Source of the DNA: a virus
Strand: one strand, 5' to 3'
Virus record (IMG/VR): IMGVR_UViG_3300005264_000176
Location: 1 to 24,671 of that record
Length of the DNA stretch: 24,671 bases
Part shown: piece after piece, positions 11,768 to 18,415 of the stretch
Position numbering within the stretch: the first letter of the stretch is position 1
Layout: each line of letters opens with the position of its first letter
Notes under the pieces: generated by a model
What the model was told of the DNA's origin: nothing
The model's input: only the letters and a program-made list of their open reading frames with translations
Databases searched by the model: none
Translations under genes and position numbers: made by a program

Positions 11768-12960
11768 GTAAAACCCTTGCTGTGCGTATCTCTGATGCTC
11801 AAATTAAACGCTATGCGGGTGATGATTCAGTGGAGTGGCTTAGCGATACTCGCCACAAGGCGCTGTTTTTTCGCTACACCTCGACAGGTGGCTCTTGGTG
11901 GTTGGTGGTTTATCGTAACGGCAAGCGTTTGACGCATCGTTTTTCATTCTTTCCGGAGGTGAAAACACGGGCGGTTAGGGCTCATGTTGATTATGTTTTA
12001 GCGCAGTTTTTATTACGGGGTGAGCGTGAAGTGGTTTCTGGTTTTGTTGATGTAAACGCATTGCTGGATTGGTATGAGCCGCGCGCACTGTCGAATGCTT
12101 CACTTGGGAAAAAACGCAAGGCGAGTATTAAATCTCAAATTAAATTACACCTGAGGCCATTGCTTGGGGAGTTGTTGGTTGATGAACTTGATCATGCAAT
12201 TTTAGATAGGGTTTTTATCTGGCCGTTACAAGAAAAGTATAAAACAGCAACCGTGCGGAAATGCTTTGGCGTGTTGAAAACGGCTCTTTCTCACGCTAAG
12301 AAATTGAAACTTATCTCGTTTAATCCGCTTGTTGATGTGATGTTTACGGACTTTGTGGTGTCTAAAATTATTCCGAAAGGGTGCGCACTGCAAGCGAACG
12401 CGGTGCCTCAATTGGCTAGGCAACTGCAAAAAGTGGATGAGTTGCAACGGGTGTTTGTGTTGATGATGCTATTGCACGGCACGCGCATTGGTGAAACACG
12501 GCTGGCCAAGTGGACTCATATTGATTTTGAGAATAAAACTTGGTTTATTCCGAAAGAGAATACTAAGACGAAAGTAGATCTTGCTTTGCCACTTTCTGAC
12601 GTGGCGGTGTCTTTGTTGGCTGATTTTTCTGATGGTATTCGTGTTGGCTTTATCTTCAAGCTCAGCCCTAAAGTTGGACTGTCGGAAAATACGGCAAACG
12701 GTATCATTCAGTGTGTCAGTGGTCGTGATTGGTGTGCGCATGATCTGCGTAAGTTTGCGCGGACTGCGTGGGCAAATCTGGGCGTTGATTACTTGCCGGG
12801 AGAGATGTTGCTCAACCATGCGTTAAGCAAGATGGATAAAACCTATATCCACACCCACGCCAATGATTTAATGCGCAGTGCGCTGGTTAAATATCATGAT
12901 TGGTTGATTAAACAGGGGCTGGATGTGGTGTTGAAAAAAGAGACGGCAGGGTGGTGTTAG
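11764..12960 (+). CDS. int: complete tyrosine recombinase (398 aa) inside the replication operon
   Basis: An Arm/N-terminal part (1-95), a core-binding domain (about 96-190) and a catalytic domain (about 200-375). All catalytic residues are visible: Arg241 (LLHGTRIGETRLAKW), Lys268/270 (KENTKTKVD), His326 and Arg329 (CAHDLRKFART), His352 (LLNHALSKMDKTY) and Tyr361. It starts by ATGA overlap with the previous gene and ends one codon before the next ATG, so it is a true member of the early rightward operon and would be expressed during lytic growth or induction. It lacks the integron-integrase insertion. It may be the prophage's own integrase, with the partial one at the left end belonging to another element, or a recombinase that resolves genome multimers. 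Confidence 0.92.
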   Translation: MSKTLAVRISDAQIKRYAGDDSVEWLSDTRHKALFFRYTSTGGSWWLVVYRNGKRLTHRFSFFPEVKTRAVRAHVDYVLAQFLLRGEREVVSGFVDVNALLDWYEPRALSNASLGKKRKASIKSQIKLHLRPLLGELLVDELDHAILDRVFIWPLQEKYKTATVRKCFGVLKTALSHAKKLKLISFNPLVDVMFTDFVVSKIIPKGCALQANAVPQLARQLQKVDELQRVFVLMMLLHGTRIGETRLAKWTHIDFENKTWFIPKENTKTKVDLALPLSDVAVSLLADFSDGIRVGFIFKLSPKVGLSENTANGIIQCVSGRDWCAHDLRKFARTAWANLGVDYLPGEMLLNHALSKMDKTYIHTHANDLMRSALVKYHDWLIKQGLDVVLKKETAGWC

Positions 12961-13290
12961 ATGGCTAAAACGGTTAATGAGCGCAAGCAAGCACAGCGTG
13001 AAAAATTAAGAGCGATGGATATTACGGTGGTTGAGGTGAAGCTTTCTGCCAGTGAGCGCGTGATGTTGGACGAGGGTTGTATTGTACGTGGCGGCGTGGG
13101 TGGTGCTTATTCGCGTGATGAGTATATTGCGACGCTTATCCGCAATGATAATAATAATTTAAAAAGTGACCTGTCACAGTTGGGGCATTGTAAAAAATGT
13201 GATGAAGATTTGCCTGTGGGCTGTAATGGTTTGTTTAAGGGTGATTGTGAATGTTTTCATACGCTTAAGGCTAAGTCGTTAATGTTGTAG
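12961..13290 (+). CDS. hypothetical phage protein with Cys-rich tail (109 aa)
   Basis: ATG follows the integrase TAG directly (TAGATG). The N-terminal half, NERKQAQREKLRAMDITVVE then KLSASERVMLDEGCIVRGGV and YSRDEYIATLIRND, resembles a ribbon-helix-helix-like DNA-binding segment seen in small phage proteins. The C-terminal CKKCDEDLPVGCNG with a later CECF could bind zinc. No named family. In the operon just before the antiterminator. Confidence 0.68.
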   Translation: MAKTVNERKQAQREKLRAMDITVVEVKLSASERVMLDEGCIVRGGVGGAYSRDEYIATLIRNDNNNLKSDLSQLGHCKKCDEDLPVGCNGLFKGDCECFHTLKAKSLML

Positions 13291-13319
13291 TTGTGGTTTT
13301 TCTTTGGGGAAAGGGATTG

Positions 13320-13766
13320 ATGCAGTTAAATTCTAATACATGTTGGTTGTTATCGCAGTGGGCCGTGTGGGCGCGGATTAATGGCGCGACGCCTAAGGGT
13401 TACGGTGAAAGTCCGATGTTTAGGGCGGTGGCTTCTAAAATTGTGAAGCCGAATATTTTGATTTCAGATGATGAAGCGGTGGAGATTGACGCGATTATCG
13501 CTAATTTAAAACAACGTGACAGTGAGATGGCAAAAGCGTTGGTGACTTATTATTTCAGCGGTGGCAATGCGTCCCATGTGGCAAGGGTGCTGACTTATGA
13601 TGCAAAAAAGAAGATCAACCGCAAATATGCCGATGTGTTAGTTAAATCAGGTACGGCATGGGTTGATGCCTGTTTAGTGACGAATAGGCAAATGCAGGAA
13701 GTGCTTAAAAAAGCAGGTGTTACCTGCCTTCACGCTCATTTGATGTTGGTGAAGGAGGAGGTTTGA
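13320..13766 (+). CDS. Q-type antitermination protein
   Basis: A 148-aa protein from ATG 13320 with GGGAAAGGGATTG before it; an upstream GTG at 13293 lacks support. The pattern WAVWARINGATPKGYGESPM, ISDDEAVEIDAIIANL, YYFSGGNASHVARVLTYDA and GTAWVDACL matches the Phage_antitermQ family. Q binds a site near the late promoter and RNA polymerase, and lets it pass terminators into lysis and head genes. The gene ends the early operon; its target would be the hairpin-rich leader at 16.3-16.87 kb. Confidence 0.85.
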   Translation: MQLNSNTCWLLSQWAVWARINGATPKGYGESPMFRAVASKIVKPNILISDDEAVEIDAIIANLKQRDSEMAKALVTYYFSGGNASHVARVLTYDAKKKINRKYADVLVKSGTAWVDACLVTNRQMQEVLKKAGVTCLHAHLMLVKEEV

Positions 13767-13767
13767 T

Positions 13768-14130
13768 TTAATCAAGCAACTCTTTAGCACCTTCTATCTG
13801 TAATTGTATAAAATGATTCACTCTATCAATATTCTCTTTTGAGGATGATGAAATCATAGTTCGCATTTTCAAATTATTATTACATACTTTACTTGGAGCT
13901 GGTTTGTCTTCTTGGCATTCAGAGTCAATATAGCTGTAATGCTCATCAGGACTAATTAATGCCATAAGAATATTTTTCATTGCTGCTTGCTCTTCATTTA
14001 TAAAATTAAATTCTGAGCACGCTCTTTTAAACGCAAAGTTATTTAGAAAACGAGGCGCGTTCTCTGTTGCACATTGCTCTGCTAGTTTAAGTAGCTCTTG
14101 GTTACTCTTTGATAAATTATCATTTTTCAC
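13768..14130 (-). CDS. accessory hypothetical protein (120 aa), own promoter
   Basis: A GTG start at 14130 is preceded by AAGGACAGTAAA. The protein is soluble and helical (SNQELLKLAEQCATENAPRF, FAFKRACSEFNFINEEQAA), with a short Ser-rich middle and helical end. It is convergent with Q, one base from its stop, and carries its own -10 box, so it is likely a moron expressed from the prophage. More AT-rich than its neighbours. No family recognised. Confidence 0.68.
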   Translation of the reverse strand: MKNDNLSKSNQELLKLAEQCATENAPRFLNNFAFKRACSEFNFINEEQAAMKNILMALISPDEHYSYIDSECQEDKPAPSKVCNNNLKMRTMISSSSKENIDRVNHFIQLQIEGAKELLD

Positions 14131-14164
14131 TTTACTGTCCTTATTTGTAGGAGTTCTTTAAGTC

Positions 14165-14170
14165 ATTATA
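14165..14170 (-). promoter_or_regulatory. -10 box of the accessory minus-strand gene
   Basis: A perfect TATAAT on the minus strand 35 bp before the GTG start. A TTGAAT further upstream has a 21-bp spacer, too long for a standard -35, so only the -10 is convincing. Confidence 0.4.
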
Positions 14171-14243
14171 TTTTAATGCCATTGACTTTACATTCAACTT
14201 AATTAATACTCTTTTCAACGAGGCGTAGTAACCTCAAACTAAA

Positions 14244-14292
14244 CGGCGGACAGAATACCGCCAATACAACAGTATTTTTAGGCGGTATTTTT
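14244..14292 (+). terminator. terminator with overlapping alternative hairpin (attenuator-like)
   Basis: ATACCGCC (14255-14262) pairs with GGCGGTAT (14281-14288) and leads into TTTTT (14288-14292), a plus-strand terminator. Upstream GGCGG (14244-14248) can instead pair with the same CCGCC (14258-14262), and the two hairpins exclude each other. It lies between the Q gene end and the c4-like RNA. Confidence 0.55.
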
Positions 14293-14314
14293 GTGTCCAA
14301 TACTCCAGTTTTAT

Positions 14315-14401
14315 GTCGGGAGGGCGAGGAATACAATACCCTTTGGGGGAATAACTCCGCCTGATCCGTTTAGCAGGTTACTAACCTCCCGACACCCTCC
14401 C
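14315..14401 (+). ncRNA. c4: c4-like antisense RNA controlling the KilA-N antirepressor
   Basis: A compact structured segment 40-130 bp before a KilA-N gene. GTCGGGAGG (14315-14323) pairs perfectly with CCTCCCGAC (14385-14393). Inside are GGCGAG against CTCCGCC with a CCC-TTT-GGG tip, and CCTG-CAGG displaying ATCCGTTTA in the loop. That loop (TCCGTTTA) is complementary to AAACGGA at the ribosome binding site of the next gene. GGGAGGG can also pair with CCCTCCC (14395-14401). P1/P7 c4 RNA works this way on ant. The family call is from memory of its structure, without a covariance search. Confidence 0.75.
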
Positions 14402-14442
14402 ATCGTAGTAAATGGGATAATTAAATAAAACGGAGCTTCATC

Positions 14443-15237
14443 ATGAGCAATCTAACTATCCTTTCAAAAGCAATTCGCCAATTAGATGATCTATATTCTC
14501 TTAATGATCTGCATAAAACCTCTGGTGCTGATAAAAAACATCAACCAGCTAACTTTATGCGTATTGAACAAACTCAAGAATTAGTTAAAGAAATTGAGCG
14601 TTCCTCAAATATGAGGAACGCTTTTAAAGTAAGCCAAGGTGGAAAAACTCAAGGCACTTATGTTTGCAAAGAGTTGGTTTATGCTTATGCAATGTGGATC
14701 AGCCCTAAATTCAATTTAGCGGTCATTCGTGCATTTGATGAGATGCAACAACCTATTATTCAAATTGAAAGTAATGAGCCCACGCTAACAAGTGATCAAC
14801 GTTTGCATATTCGTGAGCAGGTAAGCGTTCTGGTCAATGCAGATGAAACGAACTCGTTCCCCAAGCAATACGGCAAACTGCAAAACAAGTTCCGTAAAAA
14901 CAGCTATAAAGATATTTTAGCGAAAGACTACCCAAAGGCGTGTGAATATTTAGGCTGTAAACCCTTTTTACCTGCCGTTATTGAAACAGAAACACCCGAA
15001 GAGAAACCAACCTACCACGATGCCGACAAGTACCAGCTGATTAATAAGATGATCGAACAGATGGGCCTGAAAGATAAACCCACGGTTGTGCCTTACCTTG
15101 AGCTGGAAAAATTAGTTAACCGAAGCCGTGATATTCAGCAATCAACAGTCAATCTATTACGTGCATGTGGTGGTATTGACGATGCGATTGGTAATTTGAA
15201 AGATGTAACTGGGAAAAGTTTGTTTGATGTTGCTTAG
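14443..15237 (+). CDS. KilA-N domain antirepressor with ORF6C-like C-terminal part
   Basis: A 264-aa protein. Residues 1-105 form a KilA-N DNA-binding domain: SLNDLHKTSGADKKHQPANF, FMRIEQTQELVKEI, then GTYVCKELVYAYAMWISPKF and VIRAFDEMQ. Residues about 118-170 (REQVSVLVN, NKFRKNSYKDILAKDY, ACEYLGCKP) look like the ORF6C-type domain of phage antirepressors. Antirepressors of this type inactivate or bypass the phage repressor. The ribosome binding site (ACGGAG) is complementary to loops of the c4-like RNA just upstream, so translation should be blocked by it. The gene ends before a strong two-way terminator. Confidence 0.88.
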   Translation: MSNLTILSKAIRQLDDLYSLNDLHKTSGADKKHQPANFMRIEQTQELVKEIERSSNMRNAFKVSQGGKTQGTYVCKELVYAYAMWISPKFNLAVIRAFDEMQQPIIQIESNEPTLTSDQRLHIREQVSVLVNADETNSFPKQYGKLQNKFRKNSYKDILAKDYPKACEYLGCKPFLPAVIETETPEEKPTYHDADKYQLINKMIEQMGLKDKPTVVPYLELEKLVNRSRDIQQSTVNLLRACGGIDDAIGNLKDVTGKSLFDVA

Positions 15238-15244
15238 TTGATAA

Positions 15245-15278
15245 ACCACCATGTTGTTGAGCTTAACAATATGGTGGT
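15245..15278. terminator. bidirectional terminator between convergent genes
   Basis: ACCACCAT plus GTTGTT (15245-15258) pair with AACAAT plus ATGGTGGT (15265-15278) around GAGCTT: a 14-bp stem with one G-U. It lies between the KilA-N gene and the convergent lipoprotein gene. The T runs are poor, but the stem is long. Confidence 0.6.
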
Positions 15279-15286
15279 TATGTGAT

Positions 15287-15874
15287 TTAGTAGTAACCGA
15301 ATGTTATATCACAATTGCTACTGCCAAAAACATCCTCAAACTTATAATAAAAACCATCATCAAACCATGAGTATGTAAATTCAATTGCCTTATCATGTAA
15401 AAATGAATCGAACTGTTTCACTTGTCCGCCATAGTTATCTAATACACCTTGAATATCGCTTGTGCAGACATTATCACTAGGTACAAAACTTGTATTTCTA
15501 AACGTAGTAAAGTAAGTATCTGAACATCCTTCATAAGGGCCTCCCCATGTATAATAAAATCGCCAATTGCGATCACCATCCTCCCACCTGTAATTATGAT
15601 GATGAATATCTCCATTTAATGAGTTTTCAAATTCATAATCATTCCCCATTAAGTCAATTGCATTTTTTATTTCCGCATCACAATTAACTGTAATAGGTTT
15701 ATCTGGGTTTGTTTCTTCAGGTTTATCTGGAATTGTTTCTTCAGGCTTATCTGGAATTGTTTCTTCAGGCTTATCTATATAGTCAGGTTGATCATCTGTG
15801 CCTTCCATCGATGTTCCATCACAGCCCTGTAATCCAACCAGCAACAATATGGCAATCGTAACCTTAATATTCAT
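15287..15874 (-). CDS. putative lipoprotein with Pro/Glu octapeptide repeats (accessory)
   Basis: I use the second of two ATGs (15874), 5 nt after AAAGGAG. Residues 1-18 are a signal peptide ending in a lipobox (LVGLQGC), so the protein should be lipidated and sit in the outer or inner membrane. A linker follows with three full DKPEETIP-type repeats encoded by 24-bp units. The mature domain of about 135 residues is rich in Trp, Tyr, Phe and Asp with four Cys that could form disulphides. No family recognised. It is on the opposite strand to the late genes and lies in an accessory block, as do lysogenic-conversion or superinfection-exclusion lipoproteins. That role is a guess. Confidence 0.75.
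   Translation of the reverse strand: MNIKVTIAILLLVGLQGCDGTSMEGTDDQPDYIDKPEETIPDKPEETIPDKPEETNPDKPITVNCDAEIKNAIDLMGNDYEFENSLNGDIHHHNYRWEDGDRNWRFYYTWGGPYEGCSDTYFTTFRNTSFVPSDNVCTSDIQGVLDNYGGQVKQFDSFLHDKAIEFTYSWFDDGFYYKFEDVFGSSNCDITFGYY
15696..15767 (-). repeat. three 24-bp tandem repeats coding an octapeptide linker
   Basis: Three consecutive 24-bp units (15696-15719, 15720-15743, 15744-15767) with a partial fourth differ at a few positions. They keep the frame and encode DKPEETxP linkers of the lipoprotein. Copy number can vary without frameshift and would change how far the domain stands off the membrane. Confidence 0.85.
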
Positions 15875-15905
15875 CATTACTCCTTTAATTCAAAAAATTG
15901 AGTGG

Positions 15906-16247
15906 TTAGCGAGACTTGCTTAATCTAACTGCTGACTTTCCACAAAATCTGCATTCGCGAGCTTTTATGCTGATTAATTCTGCGCAGTACCTGCATCGTT
16001 GTTGAGTCTTTGATATGCCTTTAGTGGAGTCTTTCCCTAAATACATAAGAGCACTACCACCAAGTATTGATATAAAAGCAAAAAGCATTCCATCAGACCT
16101 TTGTGCCATTAACCCTATGTTGTGCACTCTTTTTATTTCCTCAATATTTACTGCAATAGTTGTATCAAAGACAAAGTAGTAGTAAATAAGAGACGCTATT
16201 CCACCGAAAAACAATGCAAGACCGATCATTCGAAATAAAGATTTCAT
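15906..16247 (-). CDS. two-span membrane protein with C-terminal zinc ribbon (accessory)
   Basis: A 113-aa protein after AAAAGGGTTATAT. Two hydrophobic spans, around residues 7-28 (IGLALFFGGIASLIYYYFVF) and 53-69 (LFAFISILGGSALMYL), surround a short loop. A zinc-ribbon tail follows: CRYCAELISIKARECRFCGK (CxxC-x10-CxxC). Membrane proteins with such a cytoplasmic ribbon occur widely and have no single function. It precedes the lipoprotein by 31 bp on the same strand, so the two likely form a unit. Confidence 0.72.
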   Translation of the reverse strand: MKSLFRMIGLALFFGGIASLIYYYFVFDTTIAVNIEEIKRVHNIGLMAQRSDGMLFAFISILGGSALMYLGKDSTKGISKTQQRCRYCAELISIKARECRFCGKSAVRLSKSR

Positions 16248-16342
16248 ATATAACCCTTTTAAAATAAAAACAAACTACTTGTAATCAATGTAATGTCAAC
16301 AAAGTCCGTTTTATACTTTAGGCAGGTTCACAGATGTTATTA

Positions 16343-16388
16343 AAAGATAAGAATAAAGAAGCTAATTAGATCCTTTATTCTTATCTTT
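16343..16388. repeat. 16-bp perfect inverted repeat upstream of the accessory operon
   Basis: AAAGATAAGAATAAAG (16343-16358) and its exact reverse complement (16373-16388) flank a 14-nt loop. One extra A interrupts the outer TTAA/TTAA. The arms are long and AT-rich and are not followed by a clear T run, so it could be an operator, a cruciform or an RNA hairpin. Confidence 0.75.
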
Positions 16389-16609
16389 AACAATTCACTA
16401 TGATAGATAGCGTTTTTTAAATAATATTCAATTGGCAATAAAATAGTTTTCAAACTGAGATATTACCGAGACAGATTTTTTTAACCAATATTTAAAGCTA
16501 TTAATTACCACACGGAGACCGCACGCGAGTTTTTAAGCTATTGGCGATGCGCTCAATAACCATCAATCACACAGCGTTTTGAGATATTTATCATAGAGGA
16601 ACATGTTTA

Positions 16610-16854
16610 GCCTGTTTTTGGGCGTTTTTTTATTGTGAATTATGTTGTTTTTTGGAGTGTCCAGCGTGGGCAGGTGAATATGTGAAATTTTATTAGTTGC
16701 AAATGTGGACCCACTCAAGTAGTCTAAATCACATATCGTTAGATACATGCGCCTCGACAATGTTTAAACATTAATCGGGGCGTTTTTGTATCTGCTACAA
16801 AATAAGTTTAATCCCTTTTAGCCTCGTTCAGCTTTTGCTGTTCGGGGTTTTTTT
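16610..16854 (+). terminator. three stacked terminator-like hairpins in the late leader
   Basis: (1) GCCT (16610-16613) with GGGC (16620-16623), then a run of seven T. (2) GCCTCG (16751-16756) with CGGGGC (16776-16781) around the perfect palindrome AATGTTTAAACATT, then TTTTT. (3) CCTCG (16822-16826) with CGGGG (16843-16847) and an inner CAGC/GCTG stem, then TTTTTTT. All point at the lysis genes, so rightward transcription would stop here unless antiterminated, the expected target of Q. The gene-free stretch 16248-16870 holds these, the 16-bp inverted repeat, and no convincing gene or promoter. Confidence 0.7.
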
Positions 16855-16870
16855 ATGTCTGGTGAAAAGC

Positions 16871-17284
16871 ATGCAAACACAGAATTTCAAACCAAGTGAG
16901 TTTAATTGTCCATGTTGCGGTCGTGGTGAAGCTTCTATTGCTTTGCTTTTAGTTTGTGAGAATTTACGTGAGCATTTCGGTGTGCCGTTCACACCAAATA
17001 ACGCGTCACGTTGCACGTTACATCAAGCAGAGATTTATCAAGAGTTATCAGCTAAAGCAGGCAAAACAATTAATCCTCCTAAAAAATCAGATCACTCAAT
17101 AGTGAATGAGAATGGTGGTGAGATTGAATGTAATGGTGTTGACCTAACGATTCCTGGTGTACCTCCTCAAGCTGTTTATGACTATTTAGATGGTTGTGCC
17201 TTTTCGGATATTTTGGCGTTGGGTAGCTATGAAACATTTACTCATGTCGGTGTTCGCGGTTATCGCGCACGTTGGGAGGGGTAA
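16871..17284 (+). CDS. endolysin, M15-family peptidase
   Basis: A 137-aa protein; start ATG 16871 follows GGTGAAAAGC and the product begins MQTQNFKPSEFNCPCCG, the usual opening of M15A phage endopeptidases. Zinc ligands can be placed as His75 (SDHSI), Asp91 (NGVDLT) and His125 (FTHVGVRG), with SRCTLHQ at 46-52. The His-to-Asp spacing is longer than the usual seven, because of an ENGGEIECNG insertion; this looks tolerated in relatives but deserves a check. It should cut peptide cross-links in peptidoglycan at lysis. First gene of the late operon; it overlaps the next by one base. Confidence 0.85.
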   Translation: MQTQNFKPSEFNCPCCGRGEASIALLLVCENLREHFGVPFTPNNASRCTLHQAEIYQELSAKAGKTINPPKKSDHSIVNENGGEIECNGVDLTIPGVPPQAVYDYLDGCAFSDILALGSYETFTHVGVRGYRARWEG

Positions 17285-17514
17285 TGGAGAAGGTGATTGT
17301 TGGGTTGGTAGCATCGTTAATCGTTATTCAATTAACGTGGGTTGGTACAACGGTTACTGAAAGTCAGGTGTCATTGGCAAGAATACAAGTGTTAGTGGCA
17401 TCGTTAACGATTGATGTTAATGATGCAGTTGAAGCGGGTAAAAACACACAGGCCCGTCTCAGACAGGTAGAAAGAGATTCAGATCGTATTAAACAAAAAC
17501 TAAATATTAATTAA
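17284..17514 (+). CDS. single-span membrane/coiled-coil protein, i-spanin-like
   Basis: A 76-aa protein whose ATG overlaps the endolysin stop (TAATG). Residues 4-24 (VIVGLVASLIVIQLTWVG) are one membrane span near the N-terminus. Residues 45-76 (DAVEAGKNTQARLRQVERDS) are a coiled coil. A small N-in, C-out protein with a periplasmic coiled coil fits an inner-membrane spanin. It could also be a holin accessory protein. Role inferred from topology and location. Confidence 0.65.
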   Translation: MEKVIVGLVASLIVIQLTWVGTTVTESQVSLARIQVLVASLTIDVNDAVEAGKNTQARLRQVERDSDRIKQKLNIN

Positions 17515-17532
17515 ACAAAAAAGGAGAGTGTT

Positions 17533-17892
17533 ATGAGTATTAAAGCGTTATTAAAAGAGTGTTTGGTTGTTTTCATTGTCTTGATGTTGGCATTGTTTGC
17601 ATTCAGTTTGTTCCCACCTGTTGCCCACGCGTCTGAAATGGCTGCAGGTGCTACTGATAATTCAGTACCTCTATTTGAAATGTTAGCTCTGTTGGTTGGC
17701 GGTGAAAAAGCAGCGCAGTGGTTGGGCGCTATTGGTTTTGTGGCTTACCTGTTAACGCAGCTTATCCCTTGGATACCTGCATCGTGGCTCGATAAGCTAC
17801 CGAGTTGGGTATTGAAGTTATTGCATTACATTGCCGGTAATTACCGAGGAACGAAGAATGAGCTATCTAGCCCTGCTAAGCGCATTACCTAA
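17533..17892 (+). CDS. holin-like membrane protein (119 aa)
   Basis: ATG after AAAAGGAGAGTGTT, the strongest site in the lysis block. Residues 9-33 are a first hydrophobic span with a signal-peptide-like end (VAHASE). A second region around 59-79 (AQWLGAIGFVAYLLTQLIPW) is another span, and the tail is basic. The two-span layout and place between endolysin and spanins fit a holin or pinholin, or a pore-regulating membrane protein. No family named with certainty. Confidence 0.65.
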   Translation: MSIKALLKECLVVFIVLMLALFAFSLFPPVAHASEMAAGATDNSVPLFEMLALLVGGEKAAQWLGAIGFVAYLLTQLIPWIPASWLDKLPSWVLKLLHYIAGNYRGTKNELSSPAKRIT

Positions 17893-18112
17893 GTTAATTA
17901 ACCGATTACTGGATAAGTTAGATGAATTCGACAGAACACGCAAACAGCTTCAACGTGAAGAACGTAGCGCTAGTGTGCAGGCAAACCCTGACGAAGCTTT
18001 TGCTGATCTGTTTGGTAAGTCTCGCAATATCAAGTTGCACAAACCCATCAACCGTGAAGCGCACAATGTGCGATCCAACTCCGCCACAACTGGAGTGGAT
18101 AATGACAGCTGA
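17858..18112 (+). CDS. hypothetical lysis-block protein (84 aa)
   Basis: ATG 17858 with GAGGAACGAAGA before it. It starts MSYLALLSALPKLINRLLDK with an amphipathic N-terminal helix, then a charged coiled coil (DEFDRTRKQLQREERSASVQ) and a tail without a membrane span. It overlaps the holin gene at its 5' end and contains the start of the lipoprotein gene in another frame. The embedded overlap is typical of Rz/Rz1-type pairs, though this protein lacks the membrane anchor of a classical i-spanin. Confidence 0.62.
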   Translation: MSYLALLSALPKLINRLLDKLDEFDRTRKQLQREERSASVQANPDEAFADLFGKSRNIKLHKPINREAHNVRSNSATTGVDNDS

Positions 18113-18236
18113 AGGTTATGTTACGACAGCTCAAGGTCAAGTAGCTATCGAGGCGCGAGGTGCTTACCTTTCGCCTCGCTCTCTTGGTGAATTGACCAAT
18201 TATGTCCATGATTTGCGTGATTGTATCCATGATTGA
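17922..18236 (+). CDS. o-spanin-like lipoprotein (Rz1 type)
   Basis: A 104-aa product overlapping the previous gene in the +1 frame for most of that gene's length. Residues 23-39 (LTKLLLICLVSLAISSC) are a signal peptide with lipobox (LAISSC). The mature part starts CTNPSTV and has a Pro-containing CDPTPPQ region, as in outer-membrane spanins. It should join an inner-membrane spanin and fuse the membranes at the last step of lysis. The long N-terminal extension before the lipobox is unusual; a later start is possible but none has a good ribosome binding site. Confidence 0.72.
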   Translation: MNSTEHANSFNVKNVALVCRQTLTKLLLICLVSLAISSCTNPSTVKRTMCDPTPPQLEWIMTAEGYVTTAQGQVAIEARGAYLSPRSLGELTNYVHDLRDCIHD

Positions 18237-18270
18237 CCCGATGTTCCCCGAACTATCAGCTTTCTTGATA

Positions 18271-18293
18271 TTTTGCACTGACTTGGTGCAAAA
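18271..18293. other. perfect 8-bp inverted repeat in the lysis-terminase gap
   Basis: TTTTGCAC (18271-18278) and GTGCAAAA (18286-18293) flank TGACTTG. No T run follows, so it is not a terminator in either direction with certainty. The gap 18237-18415 otherwise shows nothing coding. Such gaps before terminase genes often hold the packaging (cos/pac) site, but I cannot identify one here. Confidence 0.45.
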
Positions 18294-18415
18294 GGTACTC
18301 CTGAGCTCTGGTAGCACACGGGGGCGCTGAAATGTCGGGTTTCGGCTGATTTTCGGGTTCTATGTTCAACAGCAGGGTATCTATTTAACCCCCCTCAGAG
18401 CGAGTTAGTTAAAAA

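Noticed and set aside
16563-16760. Minus-strand frame in the late leader
   Set aside because: It covers terminator hairpins and has no ribosome binding site or recognisable sequence.
16248-16870. tRNA or other stable RNA in the long gap
   Set aside because: No cloverleaf, no TTCRANNC arm; only terminator-like hairpins and one inverted repeat.
18241-18330. 29-codon plus-strand frame in the lysis-terminase gap
   Set aside because: Too short, no ribosome binding site, no family-like pattern.
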